A DNA stretch of 27,585 bases from DASXMR01 sp036495525. Its GTDB lineage: Bacteria; Actinomycetota; Actinomycetes; Streptosporangiales; Streptosporangiaceae. The notes beneath the pieces were generated by a model that was not told the DNA's origin, did not search any database, and was given only the letters and a program-made list of their open reading frames with translations. Below are positions 15,414 to 22,541 of the stretch, piece by piece. Made by a program: the position numbers and the translations under genes. Positions within the stretch are counted from its first letter, which is position 1. Each line of letters begins with the position of its first letter. The DNA lies in NCBI GenBank assembly GCA_036495525.1, contig DASXMR010000015.1, forward strand, positions 1-27,585, in the 5' to 3' direction.

Positions 15414-16240
15414 ATGTTACGCCGCTGGTGCATACCCGTCACTACGACAACCTTGCCTTCGGCTCGATGCTCGCGGCATCAGGCAATGCGTCGGCCAGCG
15501 TGATCGCGCACGCGCCAGCCGCGCATCGGGCCATGGTCAGCAAGCTACGGCCGGGCGGCCCGATGGTCCGGGTGGCCGGCGGGCACGCGCTGGCGCGCCG
15601 CGGCGGCCGCGTCACCGACGAGAGCACCAACTGGTCCGGCTACGCAGCCACTGGCGGCAACGGCGCCTTCACCAGTGTCTCGGCGAGCTGGACCCAGCCC
15701 ACCGCCACCTGCGCTGGTCGCGGGCGGCAGGAGCTGTTCTCGTCCTTCTGGGCCGGGCTGGACGGATTCTCCAGTGGCTCGGTGGAGCAGACCGGGACGG
15801 ATTCCGACTGCGTCGGCCGGACGCCGGACTACTTCGGCTGGTTCGAGATGTTCCCGGCCGCCCCGGTGAACTTCCCCAACACGGTCAGGCCCGGCGACAA
15901 GATGACCGCATCGGTCACGTTCAGCGGGACCGAGACCTACACGCTGGTGCTCAAGGACACCACCGAGGGCTGGACCCAGACGGTCACGAAGAACCAGGCC
16001 GGCCTGGCTCGCTCGTCAGCCGAGGTCATCACCGAGGCGCCGTCGTCGAACAGCGGCGTGCTGCCGCTCGCCGACTTCGGCACCGTGAGCTACTCGGCGA
16101 CATCGGCCAACGGCGCGTCACTCGGCACGCAGTCGCCAACCGAGATCATCATGATCGACAACAGCGGCGCGCAGAAGGACTCCACCAGCGCGATCAACAG
16201 CGCCGGCGGCTTCAGCAACGCCTGGATCAGGTCGAACTAG
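15414..16240 (+). CDS. secreted G1-family (eqolisin) glutamic endopeptidase, start frameshifted
   Basis: The body (TNWSGYA, SASWTQPTATC, SFWAGLDGFSSGSVEQTGTDSDC, YFGWFEMFP, SSAEVITEAP, LADFGTVSYS) is a peptidase G1 domain. By family knowledge the catalytic pair should be the Gln at 15788-15790 and the Glu at 16022-16024. These enzymes are acid-active secreted proteases. ATG 15414 has an excellent ribosome site (GAAGGAG) and begins MLRRWCIPVTTTT, a good signal-peptide start, but its frame stops after 29 codons. Adding one G after 15455 (TTGCC to TTGGCC) would join it to LAFGSMLAASGNASA and the intact domain. So either a one-base deletion or a sequencing error is present. Without it, the domain frame could start at GTG 15428, ATG 15467 or, less likely, GTG 15248, none giving a good signal peptide. 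Confidence 0.8.
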
Positions 16241-16259
16241 CGCCTGACCTGCGCAGCGT

Positions 16260-16302
16260 TCCGCTGCCCGGTCGCGGATCAGCCCCGCGGCTGGGCAGCG
16301 GA
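16260..16302 (+). terminator. terminator hairpin after the peptidase gene
   Basis: TCCGCTGCCC and GGGCAGCGGA form a perfect 10-bp stem 19 nt after the stop. The loop contains a smaller AGCC/GGCT hairpin. There is no T run, as is common in actinobacteria. Confidence 0.6.
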
Positions 16303-16355
16303 GCCTTGCGGGCCAGCGCCCGGCACAGCGACGGCGGCTGCCGCGGCTGCCGCAA

Positions 16356-16411
16356 CCATGATCCGGTAAGAAAAAGTGAGCTGGAGCAGCAGTAATGCTT
16401 CGAGATCATGG
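16356..16411. repeat. 8-bp inverted repeat around an A-rich island
   Basis: CCATGATC (16356-16363) and GATCATGG (16404-16411) flank 40 nt of unusually low GC with an A-rich run (AAGAAAAAG). It sits in the 280-bp gap before the hydrolase gene. Function unknown; nothing else is seen in 16303-16508. Confidence 0.35.
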
Positions 16412-16508
16412 CCGGCCGGACAGCCCGCTGCGAGTGCGGCAGGGTAACAGCCGCGCCGGTGCCAGTTCATCGCCCGGCGCGGCGCGGCTGCGGCCCGGAC
16501 AGCGCGGT

Positions 16509-16514
16509 TAGTCT
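16509..16514 (+). promoter_or_regulatory. -10 element for a leaderless hydrolase mRNA
   Basis: TAGTCT (TANNNT form) ends 6 nt before the ATG at 16521, placing the transcription start on or next to the start codon. No ribosome site is present, in line with leaderless translation. Confidence 0.45.
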
Positions 16515-16520
16515 CAGCAC

Positions 16521-17423
16521 ATGACGCACCCCGGTCAGCCAGAGCGCAGCATCGTCCCGGCCCCAGACGGCGGTGACCTCGAGGTCATTGTCGACGGGCC
16601 GGCTGACGGCCTTCCGCTGGTCTTTCATACCGGCACCCCAAGCGGGCTGACCGCGTCCGGGCCGCTGACCTCGGCCGCGGCCGAGCGCGGCCTGCGCATG
16701 GTGCTCTACTCGCGGCCCGGCTACGGCCGCTCGACTGCCCGGCCGGGACGGCTGGTGGCGAGTGCCGCCGCCGACGTCAGCTCGATCCTCAGCCATCTCG
16801 GTACTGACGCCTTCGTGACCGCGGGCTGGTCAGGCGGCGGACCACACGCGCTGGCCTGCGCTGCGCAGCTGCCTGGCCGGTGCCTGGCGGCCGCGGCGAT
16901 CGCGGGACCCGCCCCGCGAGACGCGAGCGGCCTGGACTGGCTGGACGGCATGGGCGCTGAGAACATCGATGAGTTCACCGCCGCTGAGGCTGGCGCTGAT
17001 GCGCTCAGCCCGATGCTGGAGCAGGCGTCGGCTGCGCTGGCCGGCATAACCGCGGGCGGGCTGGCTGCCGGCCTCGGCGATCTGCTGTCAGCAGCCGACC
17101 GGCCGGTGCTCGGAACCGCCTTCGGCGAGTACCTGGCAGCGTCGTTCCGCGCATCGGTGAGCAGCGGAGCGGCCGGATGGCGGGACGACGACCTGGCGTT
17201 CGTGCGCGACTGGGGCTTCCGCCTGGCGGCGTGCGCCGGGACGCCGGTTGCTATCTGGCAAGGCGGCCAGGACCGGATGGTGCCTGGCGCGCACGGCGAG
17301 TGGCTGGCGGCGAACGTGCCCGGCGCCCAGTTGCGGCTGCGACCGCAGGACGGGCACCTGAGCCTGGTCGCCGGATCTTTCGGCGAGATCCTCGACGACC
17401 TGATGAAGCTCGCCGGCCGCTGA
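16521..17423 (+). CDS. alpha/beta hydrolase
   Basis: The 300-residue protein has an alpha/beta-hydrolase fold. HTGTPSG (about residues 36-42) forms the oxyanion-hole region, GWSGGG carries nucleophile Ser104, and IWQGGQDRMVP and RPQDGHLSL near the C-terminus supply the acid Asp and the His. YSRPGYGRS is the usual segment before the nucleophile elbow. The catalytic triad is therefore complete. The substrate cannot be told from the sequence. It is flanked by non-coding stretches on both sides, so it is probably transcribed alone, from a leaderless promoter. Confidence 0.85.
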   Translation: MTHPGQPERSIVPAPDGGDLEVIVDGPADGLPLVFHTGTPSGLTASGPLTSAAAERGLRMVLYSRPGYGRSTARPGRLVASAAADVSSILSHLGTDAFVTAGWSGGGPHALACAAQLPGRCLAAAAIAGPAPRDASGLDWLDGMGAENIDEFTAAEAGADALSPMLEQASAALAGITAGGLAAGLGDLLSAADRPVLGTAFGEYLAASFRASVSSGAAGWRDDDLAFVRDWGFRLAACAGTPVAIWQGGQDRMVPGAHGEWLAANVPGAQLRLRPQDGHLSLVAGSFGEILDDLMKLAGR

Positions 17424-17468
17424 TGGCCCGCGGCTAAGAGGATTCCTGGCCGGAACAGCTCCGGTGCC

Positions 17469-17554
17469 TGTGGGAAAACCTGTGGACGAACGGAGGATAC
17501 CTGCAGCGCATAAGGGGATAAGCGGCCAATCCGGTGTGGACGACCTGTGGACAG
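17469..17554. other. cluster of DnaA-box-like sites in two helical-phase pairs
   Basis: TGTGGGAAA (17469), TGTGGACGA (17481), TGTGGACGA (17535) and TGTGGACAG (17546) all have the same orientation and come as two pairs with 12- and 11-nt start-to-start spacing. The actinobacterial DnaA box is TGTGGACAA on this strand, so the last three each differ by one base. Between the pairs lies a modestly AT-rich piece (CATAAGGGGATAAG). No dnaA or dnaN gene is near, so this is not the usual oriC context. Confidence 0.45.
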
Positions 17555-17641
17555 CCAAAGAATCTTGGATTTGCTCGCGAAACCTCTTGTGCTGGGTATG
17601 GCCGGGGCACTAGAAATACATCACCGCGGAGGCGGGGTTAC

Positions 17642-17862
17642 TTCCCGGGGCAACTCGGGAAACGCCTGAAGGGCCGGGCAACCGGATCGGATGGCGGGTA
17701 GCCAAGCCGTTCAGTGAAAGGCGGAAAGGCCGGGCAACCGGTACGACCGGCAAGTACCTGACACACCGCGCGGGCCAGGCGAGCCAGGGCCGCTGAGCAA
17801 TCGGCGCGTCGGATCGCAGGGCCCAGGCGAGGCCCCTGCATCTCATACATGCGGGGGCCTCG
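17642..17862 (+). ncRNA. candidate structured RNA ending in a strong terminator
   Basis: No convincing protein is encoded here on either strand. Three compact hairpins follow one another: TTCCCG/CGGGAA (17642-17661), and CCGG-GCAA-CCGG at 17674-17685 and again at 17730-17741, both with a GNRA-type loop. A 14-bp sequence (GGCCGGGCAACCGG) is repeated exactly at 17672 and 17728. A long hairpin with terminator character closes the stretch at 17828-17862. The layout suggests a small RNA or leader, but I do not recognise an Rfam-type family, and promoter and exact ends are not determined. Confidence 0.3.
17828..17862 (+). terminator. strong 14-bp hairpin
   Basis: The arms 17828-17841 and 17849-17862 pair over 14 bp (one G-T wobble) around the loop CTCATAC. 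It is followed by TTCATGTA. It lies 405 nt past the hydrolase stop, too far to be its ordinary terminator, so it probably ends a separate transcript. Confidence 0.6.
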
Positions 17863-18504
17863 TTCATGTACGCGCCTGGCACGCCCTGAGTTCCAGGCTC
17901 GTCGCGTCAGGCAAGCCCGCAGGTCCGGGCCCGCGTTCCCGCAGTGCTTCCCGGCCACGCCCCTGACACGCCGCGGCAGGCGGAGCCTGGCGCCTGGCCA
18001 GGCGCACGGCCGGGGACGCCTCGGTTGCGCGGGCGCGTACCTGTCCCTGGCCAAAACAGGTCCTGGCAAAACTAGCCCGCGTGTTCGCCGCACCCAGATC
18101 CGATTACAGTGCGAGACTTGCCGTAACGTTCCGTGGCCACAAGGAGCGGTGCCGGGTCGGCGCGCCGGGGGCATTATGGCGCTCGGGCCGGGACAGCCGA
18201 TGGCGCGGATCGCGGGAGGACCGGCCAATTCGCCGCGGCCGCGGCGGGCGGGCCGGCTGGCTGGCTGGCGGCGTGGCACAAGCACGGAGCCAGCGATGAC
18301 GGGTCGGGGCAGCGGAGGAATTACGGGGTCATCGGGGCGGCGGCCGGCCGGGCAGAAATCGCGCGGCCTGCCCGCTCGGGGCTGGCGGACCGGCCGGGCA
18401 CAGGGCCATGCCCGGCACGGCGGCCGGACGCCCGGCGCGCCGGGGTCACGCTGAGGTGGCCGCGGCGGGCGGGGCGCACGACGGGGAAGCGAACGGGGGA
18501 GCAC
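17863..18504. other. gene-poor spacer
   Basis: I see no convincing gene here. Open frames exist on both strands, but their products are Arg/Gly/Pro-rich without motifs. A perfect 16-bp palindrome, GCGCCTGGCCAGGCGC, lies at 17990-18005. TACAGT near 18109-18114 could be a -10 for the next gene, with an AAGGAG further on near 18139 that has no suitably spaced start. Confidence 0.4.
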
Positions 18505-19323
18505 ATGGGGCTCATCGCAGAGCACGACGGTGCCGCCACGGTCTTTGAGACAGTGACGCTGCCGGCTGATCCGCCAGCCGCGGTTCAGCCGGCTCCGGTA
18601 ATGCTCTACCGGCGCTCGCCGCTGCCGAGCCGCCGTGCGGTGCTCTACCTGCACGGCCTCAGCGACCCCTTCGTGCCGGATGACCTCGCCGCGTGGTACG
18701 CCGAGCGTGGCTTTCACTTCTACGTGGCCGACCTGCGGCAGCAGCTGATGTCCGGTCACCCGGCGCATAGCCGGACGCGCCGGCTGCGGCTCGGCGACTG
18801 CTTCGCCGCGATGGACGCCGCGTGCCAGTACATGCGCGGCGCCGACGGCATCGACTCGGTCATCGTCAGCGCCCACGGCAGCGGGGCGCTCGCCGCGGCG
18901 CTCTGGTGCGACGCACGCCGTGAGCAGGCGCCAGCCGACGCGCTCATACTGGCCAGCCCTGAGTTCGGCCGGCGGCTGCGGCACGGCCTGGACATCGCCT
19001 GCCCCGTGCTGGTGCTATCGCGCCCTGGCGATGCGCCAGCGCAGCTCTCCCTGCCAGGCATGGTGCAGGGCGGGATCCGCGGCGTGCGCCGCCAGCTCGG
19101 CCTGCGGCCGTCGGGCGCCGGCCGGCACTCGGGACGCTACCTGCGGCTGACCGGGTTCGCACCGGGCTCGGTGCGGCTCGGGCAGCACGTGACGTGGCTG
19201 AGCCTCGAGGAGGGGCTCGCCGGCCCAGCTGCGGCCGAAGAGGCCCGGCGGCGCTTCTTTGACGAGATGGGCCGCTGGCTCGGCGCCTACATGTACGGCA
19301 GGATGCGCGACCAGCTGCTCTGA
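18505..19323 (+). CDS. alpha/beta-hydrolase-fold protein lacking the nucleophile Ser
   Basis: From ATG 18505 (GGGGGA just upstream) the protein has 272 residues. VLYLHGLSDPFVPDDLAAWYAERGFHFYVADLR matches the opening of a serine-aminopeptidase/lipase-like alpha/beta-hydrolase family. The nucleophile elbow, normally GHSTGG, reads A123-H-G-S-G-A: the Ser at position 125 is Gly, with a Ser one residue later. No clear catalytic His is visible at the C-terminus. The protein is therefore probably non-catalytic or acts in an altered way. The frame is open back to 18133, but that part is Arg/Gly-rich and unlike a protein of this family. It converges on the MBL-fold gene. Confidence 0.7.
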   Translation: MGLIAEHDGAATVFETVTLPADPPAAVQPAPVMLYRRSPLPSRRAVLYLHGLSDPFVPDDLAAWYAERGFHFYVADLRQQLMSGHPAHSRTRRLRLGDCFAAMDAACQYMRGADGIDSVIVSAHGSGALAAALWCDARREQAPADALILASPEFGRRLRHGLDIACPVLVLSRPGDAPAQLSLPGMVQGGIRGVRRQLGLRPSGAGRHSGRYLRLTGFAPGSVRLGQHVTWLSLEEGLAGPAAAEEARRRFFDEMGRWLGAYMYGRMRDQLL

Positions 19324-19328
19324 CCAGC

Positions 19329-19351
19329 CTGCCCGCCGTCGGGATGGGCAG
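19329..19351. terminator. hairpin between convergent genes
   Basis: CTGCCC and GGGCAG form a 6-bp stem around an 11-nt loop in the 41-nt gap between two convergent genes. It could serve both as a weak terminator. Confidence 0.3.
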
Positions 19352-19364
19352 CTGCTGCACGCGA

Positions 19365-20081
19365 CTACTGCGCCGCCGCCCGGATGAGCCGCACCGCCTC
19401 GGCCACGCCGCCGTCGAAGGCCGGGCCGTGACCAGGCAGGACCCAGGTAGCGTCGACCCCCTCGATACGGCCGAGTGACGCCAGCGCCTGCCCTGGCTCG
19501 AGCGTGAACGGCGCGGGCCTCGGGCCGGTCGCGCCGGTGAGCACATTGCGGGTCGTCATGGTGTCGCCGATAAACAGCGCGTCGGCGGCCGGGACGTGCA
19601 CCGCCACGCTGCCGGGGGTGTGGCCGGGAACGTGAATGATCACGGGAGAGCCGGGCACGTCGAGCACCTGACCGTCCTCGGCTGGCCGCAGCTCTCCGGC
19701 CGGCCGGATCCGCAGCCCGCCCTCGCGCGCCGAGTACCACAGGAAGCCGGCCAGCGGCCCGGCCTTGACCGGGCCCCAGCCGCGGCTGGGCTTCTTCACC
19801 TCCAGCCGGGCCCGGTCCGCATCAGCTGGGTGCAGGTAGGCCGGGATGCCCTTCTCACGGGACAGCTGGCCGGCGAAGCCGATGTGGTCGGTGTCGCCAT
19901 GCGTGAGGATCAGCGCCCGCACGTCGTCCAGGGTCAGGCCGATCCGCGCGAGCTCGCCGCCCAGCAGCTTCCAGTAACGGGGGAGTCCCGCGTCGATGAT
20001 CGTCACGCCGCCCCCGTCGACGACCAGGTAGCTGTTGACGATGTCGGATCCGACCCGGTAGAGACCCTCAGCGATCTTCAT
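19365..20081 (-). CDS. MBL-fold metallohydrolase
   Basis: Start ATG at 20081 is set by AGGAGG 8 nt upstream; a longer frame reaches 20327 but would cross the operator region and the TetR gene. The 238-residue protein has the metallo-beta-lactamase fold: THGDTDHIG (His61, Asp63, Asp65, His66; the second His of HxHxDH is Asp, a known variant), HVPGHTPGSVAV, LFIGDTM and VLPGHGP supply the remaining metal ligands. Such enzymes hydrolyse thioesters, lactones or phosphodiesters; the substrate is not determined. It is divergent from a TetR gene with two operators between them, so it is very likely the regulated target. Confidence 0.85.
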   Translation of the reverse strand: MKIAEGLYRVGSDIVNSYLVVDGGGVTIIDAGLPRYWKLLGGELARIGLTLDDVRALILTHGDTDHIGFAGQLSREKGIPAYLHPADADRARLEVKKPSRGWGPVKAGPLAGFLWYSAREGGLRIRPAGELRPAEDGQVLDVPGSPVIIHVPGHTPGSVAVHVPAADALFIGDTMTTRNVLTGATGPRPAPFTLEPGQALASLGRIEGVDATWVLPGHGPAFDGGVAEAVRLIRAAAQ

Positions 20082-20103
20082 GGCTGCGCCTCCTGGATGC
20101 CTC

Positions 20104-20124
20104 AAGGCTACGACTGTTAGCCAT
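20104..20124. promoter_or_regulatory. TetR operator O1
   Basis: AAGGCTA, 7-nt spacer, TAGCCAT: arms match at 6 of 7 positions. It is a slightly degenerate copy of O2, with its centre 24 bp away, and it lies on the MBL gene side of the divergent region. Confidence 0.6.
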
Positions 20125-20127
20125 CGG

Positions 20128-20148
20128 AAGGCTATGCTAGTTAGCCTT
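20128..20148. promoter_or_regulatory. TetR operator O2
   Basis: AAGGCTA (20128-20134), TGCTAGT, TAGCCTT (20142-20148): perfect 7-bp inverted arms. It overlaps a possible -10 element TATGCT (20133-20138) for the TetR gene, consistent with autorepression. Confidence 0.65.
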
Positions 20149-20197
20149 CGTGCTTCCCGCAAGCAAGATGACGGCGACCGGTGAACTGGAGGCCTGG

Positions 20198-20770
20198 ATG
20201 CCGGCCCACGCGCAGACCTCGACCGAAGCCATCGTGGCGGCCGGACGGCTCCTGCTGGAGGAGCACGGCGTGAACGCGCTGACCATGCGCGCCGTTGCCG
20301 ACGCGGTCGGTGTGCGCACCCCGTCACTGTATAAGCGGGTGCACAGCCGCGCCGATCTGCTGCGGCTCATCCTGGAGGACGTAGCCGACGAGCTGACCGC
20401 GTTGCTCGACGCGGCGGCCAGCTCGGCGGATCCGGCCGCTGACCTGCGGGCGATGGCGGTCGGCTACCGGAGATTCGCCCACGCGAACCCGGTCGCGTGG
20501 GCGCTGTTGTCGGCACCGCAGGCCGTGTCCGGCGCGACCGCCAGGTCTGAGCGGTCTTCGGCCACGCTGCTGCGCGTGGTCACCGAGCTGGCCGGACCGC
20601 AGCGTGCGCTGCCGGCCGCGCGCACGATCGTGACCTGGGCCCACGGGTTCATCGCGATGGAGCTGGCTGGCGCCTTCCGGCTCGGCGGCGACATCGAGGA
20701 GGCCTGGGAGTTCGGCCTGAGCCGCGTGCTGCCCGCCGTCCGGCGCGGGGACAACGGCCAGCGGCGCTAG
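20198..20770 (+). CDS. TetR-family transcriptional repressor
   Basis: The start ATG at 20198 has GGAGG 5 nt upstream; GTG 20150 and ATG 20168 are in-frame alternatives that would add 16 or 10 residues, the first overlapping the operator edge. The 190-residue product has the TetR N-terminal DNA-binding domain: TEAIVAAGRLLLEEHGVNALTMRAVADAVGVRTPSLYKRVHSRADLL, with the helix-turn-helix at about residues 26-46. The C-terminal half resembles the WHG-type ligand domain (YRRFAHANPVAWALLSAP, TWAHGFIAMELAGAFRLGGDIEEAWEFGL). It should repress itself and the divergent MBL-fold hydrolase through O1 and O2. Its stop overlaps the convergent molybdoenzyme stop by 3 nt (CTAG). Confidence 0.88.
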   Translation: MPAHAQTSTEAIVAAGRLLLEEHGVNALTMRAVADAVGVRTPSLYKRVHSRADLLRLILEDVADELTALLDAAASSADPAADLRAMAVGYRRFAHANPVAWALLSAPQAVSGATARSERSSATLLRVVTELAGPQRALPAARTIVTWAHGFIAMELAGAFRLGGDIEEAWEFGLSRVLPAVRRGDNGQRR

Positions 20771-22470
20771 GCGTTCCGCACTTGGACCTGGACGGCCGGG
20801 TAGCCGGTTGCGCCGTTCGGTACCGTCGGCTCCTCAAGCGCGGTCTGGGTGTACCCGGTCGCGTCGGTGGCGCGAGCCTCGACGATGTGCGTGCCCGGCG
20901 TCGCCTGCCATTGCCAGACCCACTGCCGCCAGGTGTCGATCCCGGCGACCGACGCGAGCCTGGCCCGGTTCCACGCGCCCTTGTCCACCCTGACCTCGAC
21001 TGCGTCGATGCCCTTGTGCTGCGCCCACGCCACGCCGGCCACCGCCGTCCGGCCCGGCGGGATCGCGGAGTTGCCGCTGGGCACGTCGATGCGCGACTCG
21101 GTCTTGATCGGGGCCTGGGCGCTCCAGCCGCGCTGCGCCCAGTAGGCCCTGTTCTTCTGGTAGGTGGTGACCTCGATGTCGGTGATCCACTTGCACGCGG
21201 ACACATAGCCATAGAGGCCGGGCACGACCATCCGGACCGGGAAGCCGTGCGCGACCGGCAGCGGCTTGCTGTTCATCGCCACGGCGAGCATGGAATCGCG
21301 GCCGTCCATGGCGGTCTGCACCGGGGACCCCGACGTGAACCCGTCGACTGACCTGCAGAACAGCTGGTCGGCGCCAGCCTTGATGCCTGCCTGGCGGAGC
21401 AGGTTGCGCAGGCTTACCCCGAGCCAGAGCGCGTTGCTGATGTACGGGCCCTCGACCGGGTCGGAGACACAGGTCAGCGTTACGTAATCCTCGATCAGCG
21501 GCATCCGGATCAGGTCATCGAAGGTCAGGTGAATCTCTTTCTGCACCATGCCGTGGATGCGCAGGCTCCAGCTCGCTGGCGCGACCTCGGGCAGCACGAT
21601 GGCGGTGTCGACCCGGTAGAACCGGGGGTTCGGCGTGATGTAGGAAGCAAGGCCGGGAATGTTCAGGTTGGCGCCGGCGGGCACCGGGGGAGCTGGCCTG
21701 ACGGGCGGCGGCAGCCGGAGCGCCTTCCGCGCCGAGGTGACCGCGGTGCGCTCTGCCAGCAGCCGGCCGCCGATGACGCCGACCGCCGTGACGCCGGCGC
21801 TGACGACGCTGATGCTGACGAACCTGCGCCGGTCCGGCCAGCGTCCTGCCTTGGCCGGAGGCCGACCGGCCCGGCGGGCGGGCTGAGATCCGCCGGGCGG
21901 CGTGCGCGGCGGCCTGGTCGCGCCGCCCGCACCAGGAACGGGCCGCGGCATGCCGCTCGGGGGCTGCCCGGTAGAGCTGTCCGCCTCGCTGGCCAGCGGG
22001 GCGGCTGTGCCGGAAGCGCCGGCCGGCGCGGCGGCTCGGACCAGCAGTTCCATGACCAGGACAGCGAGTGCAGTGCCGGCCAGCACTGGCAGCACGTCTG
22101 CTGGCTTCACTCCAGGTCGGGTAGCCACGGCCAACAGCCCGATCGCGCCGAACACGCCGATGCCTGCTAGCCCGTACCAGAGCTTGCGCATCGCGAGGAT
22201 GCCGATCCCGGCGGCAAACAGGGCCAGCACGACGAGGATCCCGGCGACCAGGACCTCTTTGTCGTGCGAGCCGAACTCCCTGATCGCGAAGTCCTTGACC
22301 GGCGGCGGGGCGTGGTCGATGGCCAGCTGCCCGACCGCCACCACGGGCGTGCCCACGGGCCCGGTGATTCCGCCGAGAAGCTGGCCGACGCCGATCGCTA
22401 CCGCGCCGCTGAGCAGTCCGGTGACGGCGCCGAGTCCGGTGACGGCGGCGTCGAGTTTCCCATGGGTCAC
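20767..22470 (-). CDS. membrane-anchored sulfite-oxidase-like molybdopterin oxidoreductase
   Basis: GTG 22470 gives 567 residues and lies 7 nt from a SigK-like -10, so it is preferred over the ATG at 22527. The N-terminal 180 residues hold about five membrane segments; a Pro/Gly-rich linker and one more membrane helix (FVSISVVSAGVTAVGVIGG) lead to an extracytoplasmic sulfite-oxidase fold. TLTCVSDPVEG provides Cys334, the expected molybdenum ligand. GRDSMLAVAMNSKPLPVAHGFPVRMVVPGLYGYVSACKWI is the typical Moco-binding core, and the last 110 residues match the Mo-co dimerisation (Ig-like) domain. The substrate is not known; related enzymes repair oxidised methionine or handle sulfite. It is divergent from sigK and shares a promoter region with it. 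Confidence 0.88.
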   Translation of the reverse strand: MTHGKLDAAVTGLGAVTGLLSGAVAIGVGQLLGGITGPVGTPVVAVGQLAIDHAPPPVKDFAIREFGSHDKEVLVAGILVVLALFAAGIGILAMRKLWYGLAGIGVFGAIGLLAVATRPGVKPADVLPVLAGTALAVLVMELLVRAAAPAGASGTAAPLASEADSSTGQPPSGMPRPVPGAGGATRPPRTPPGGSQPARRAGRPPAKAGRWPDRRRFVSISVVSAGVTAVGVIGGRLLAERTAVTSARKALRLPPPVRPAPPVPAGANLNIPGLASYITPNPRFYRVDTAIVLPEVAPASWSLRIHGMVQKEIHLTFDDLIRMPLIEDYVTLTCVSDPVEGPYISNALWLGVSLRNLLRQAGIKAGADQLFCRSVDGFTSGSPVQTAMDGRDSMLAVAMNSKPLPVAHGFPVRMVVPGLYGYVSACKWITDIEVTTYQKNRAYWAQRGWSAQAPIKTESRIDVPSGNSAIPPGRTAVAGVAWAQHKGIDAVEVRVDKGAWNRARLASVAGIDTWRQWVWQWQATPGTHIVEARATDATGYTQTALEEPTVPNGATGYPAVQVQVRNA

Positions 22471-22477
22471 ACTGGTA

Positions 22478-22534
22478 ATTCGTAGCAAACCCCTGGCGTG
22501 GCTTGGCCAAGCCGGCCAGCCGGGCATGACGAAT
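22478..22534. promoter_or_regulatory. mirror-image divergent SigK-type promoters
   Basis: The 14-bp palindrome GGCTTGGCCAAGCC (22500-22513) gives CCAAGC on both strands. Plus strand: CCAAGC 22507-22512, 16-nt spacer, ACGAAT 22529-22534, then 7 nt to GTG 22542. Minus strand: CCAAGC 22506-22501, 17-nt spacer, ACGAAT 22483-22478, then 7 nt to GTG 22470. This fits the recalled mycobacterial SigK consensus (CCATCC, 16-17 nt, CCGAATCG), and both mRNAs would be leaderless. Confidence 0.65.
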
Positions 22535-22541
22535 ACAGGAT

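Noticed and set aside
17469..17554. Chromosomal replication origin
   Set aside because: DnaA-box-like sites are present but few, and no dnaA, dnaN, gyrB or rpmH gene is near.
17600..17870. Known riboswitch (SAM-type GGCAACC core, c-di-AMP, T-box)
   Set aside because: Only the short GGCAACC-like loop is shared; the other conserved helices and consensus bases are missing and no suitable downstream gene follows directly.
17849..18454. 201-residue plus-strand frame
   Set aside because: The product is Arg/Gly/Pro-rich with no motif, and no ribosome site at a suitable distance from a start.
17638..18984. 448-residue minus-strand frame across the gene-poor region
   Set aside because: The product is Arg/Pro-rich, has no recognisable motif, and half of it is antisense to the alpha/beta-hydrolase-fold gene.
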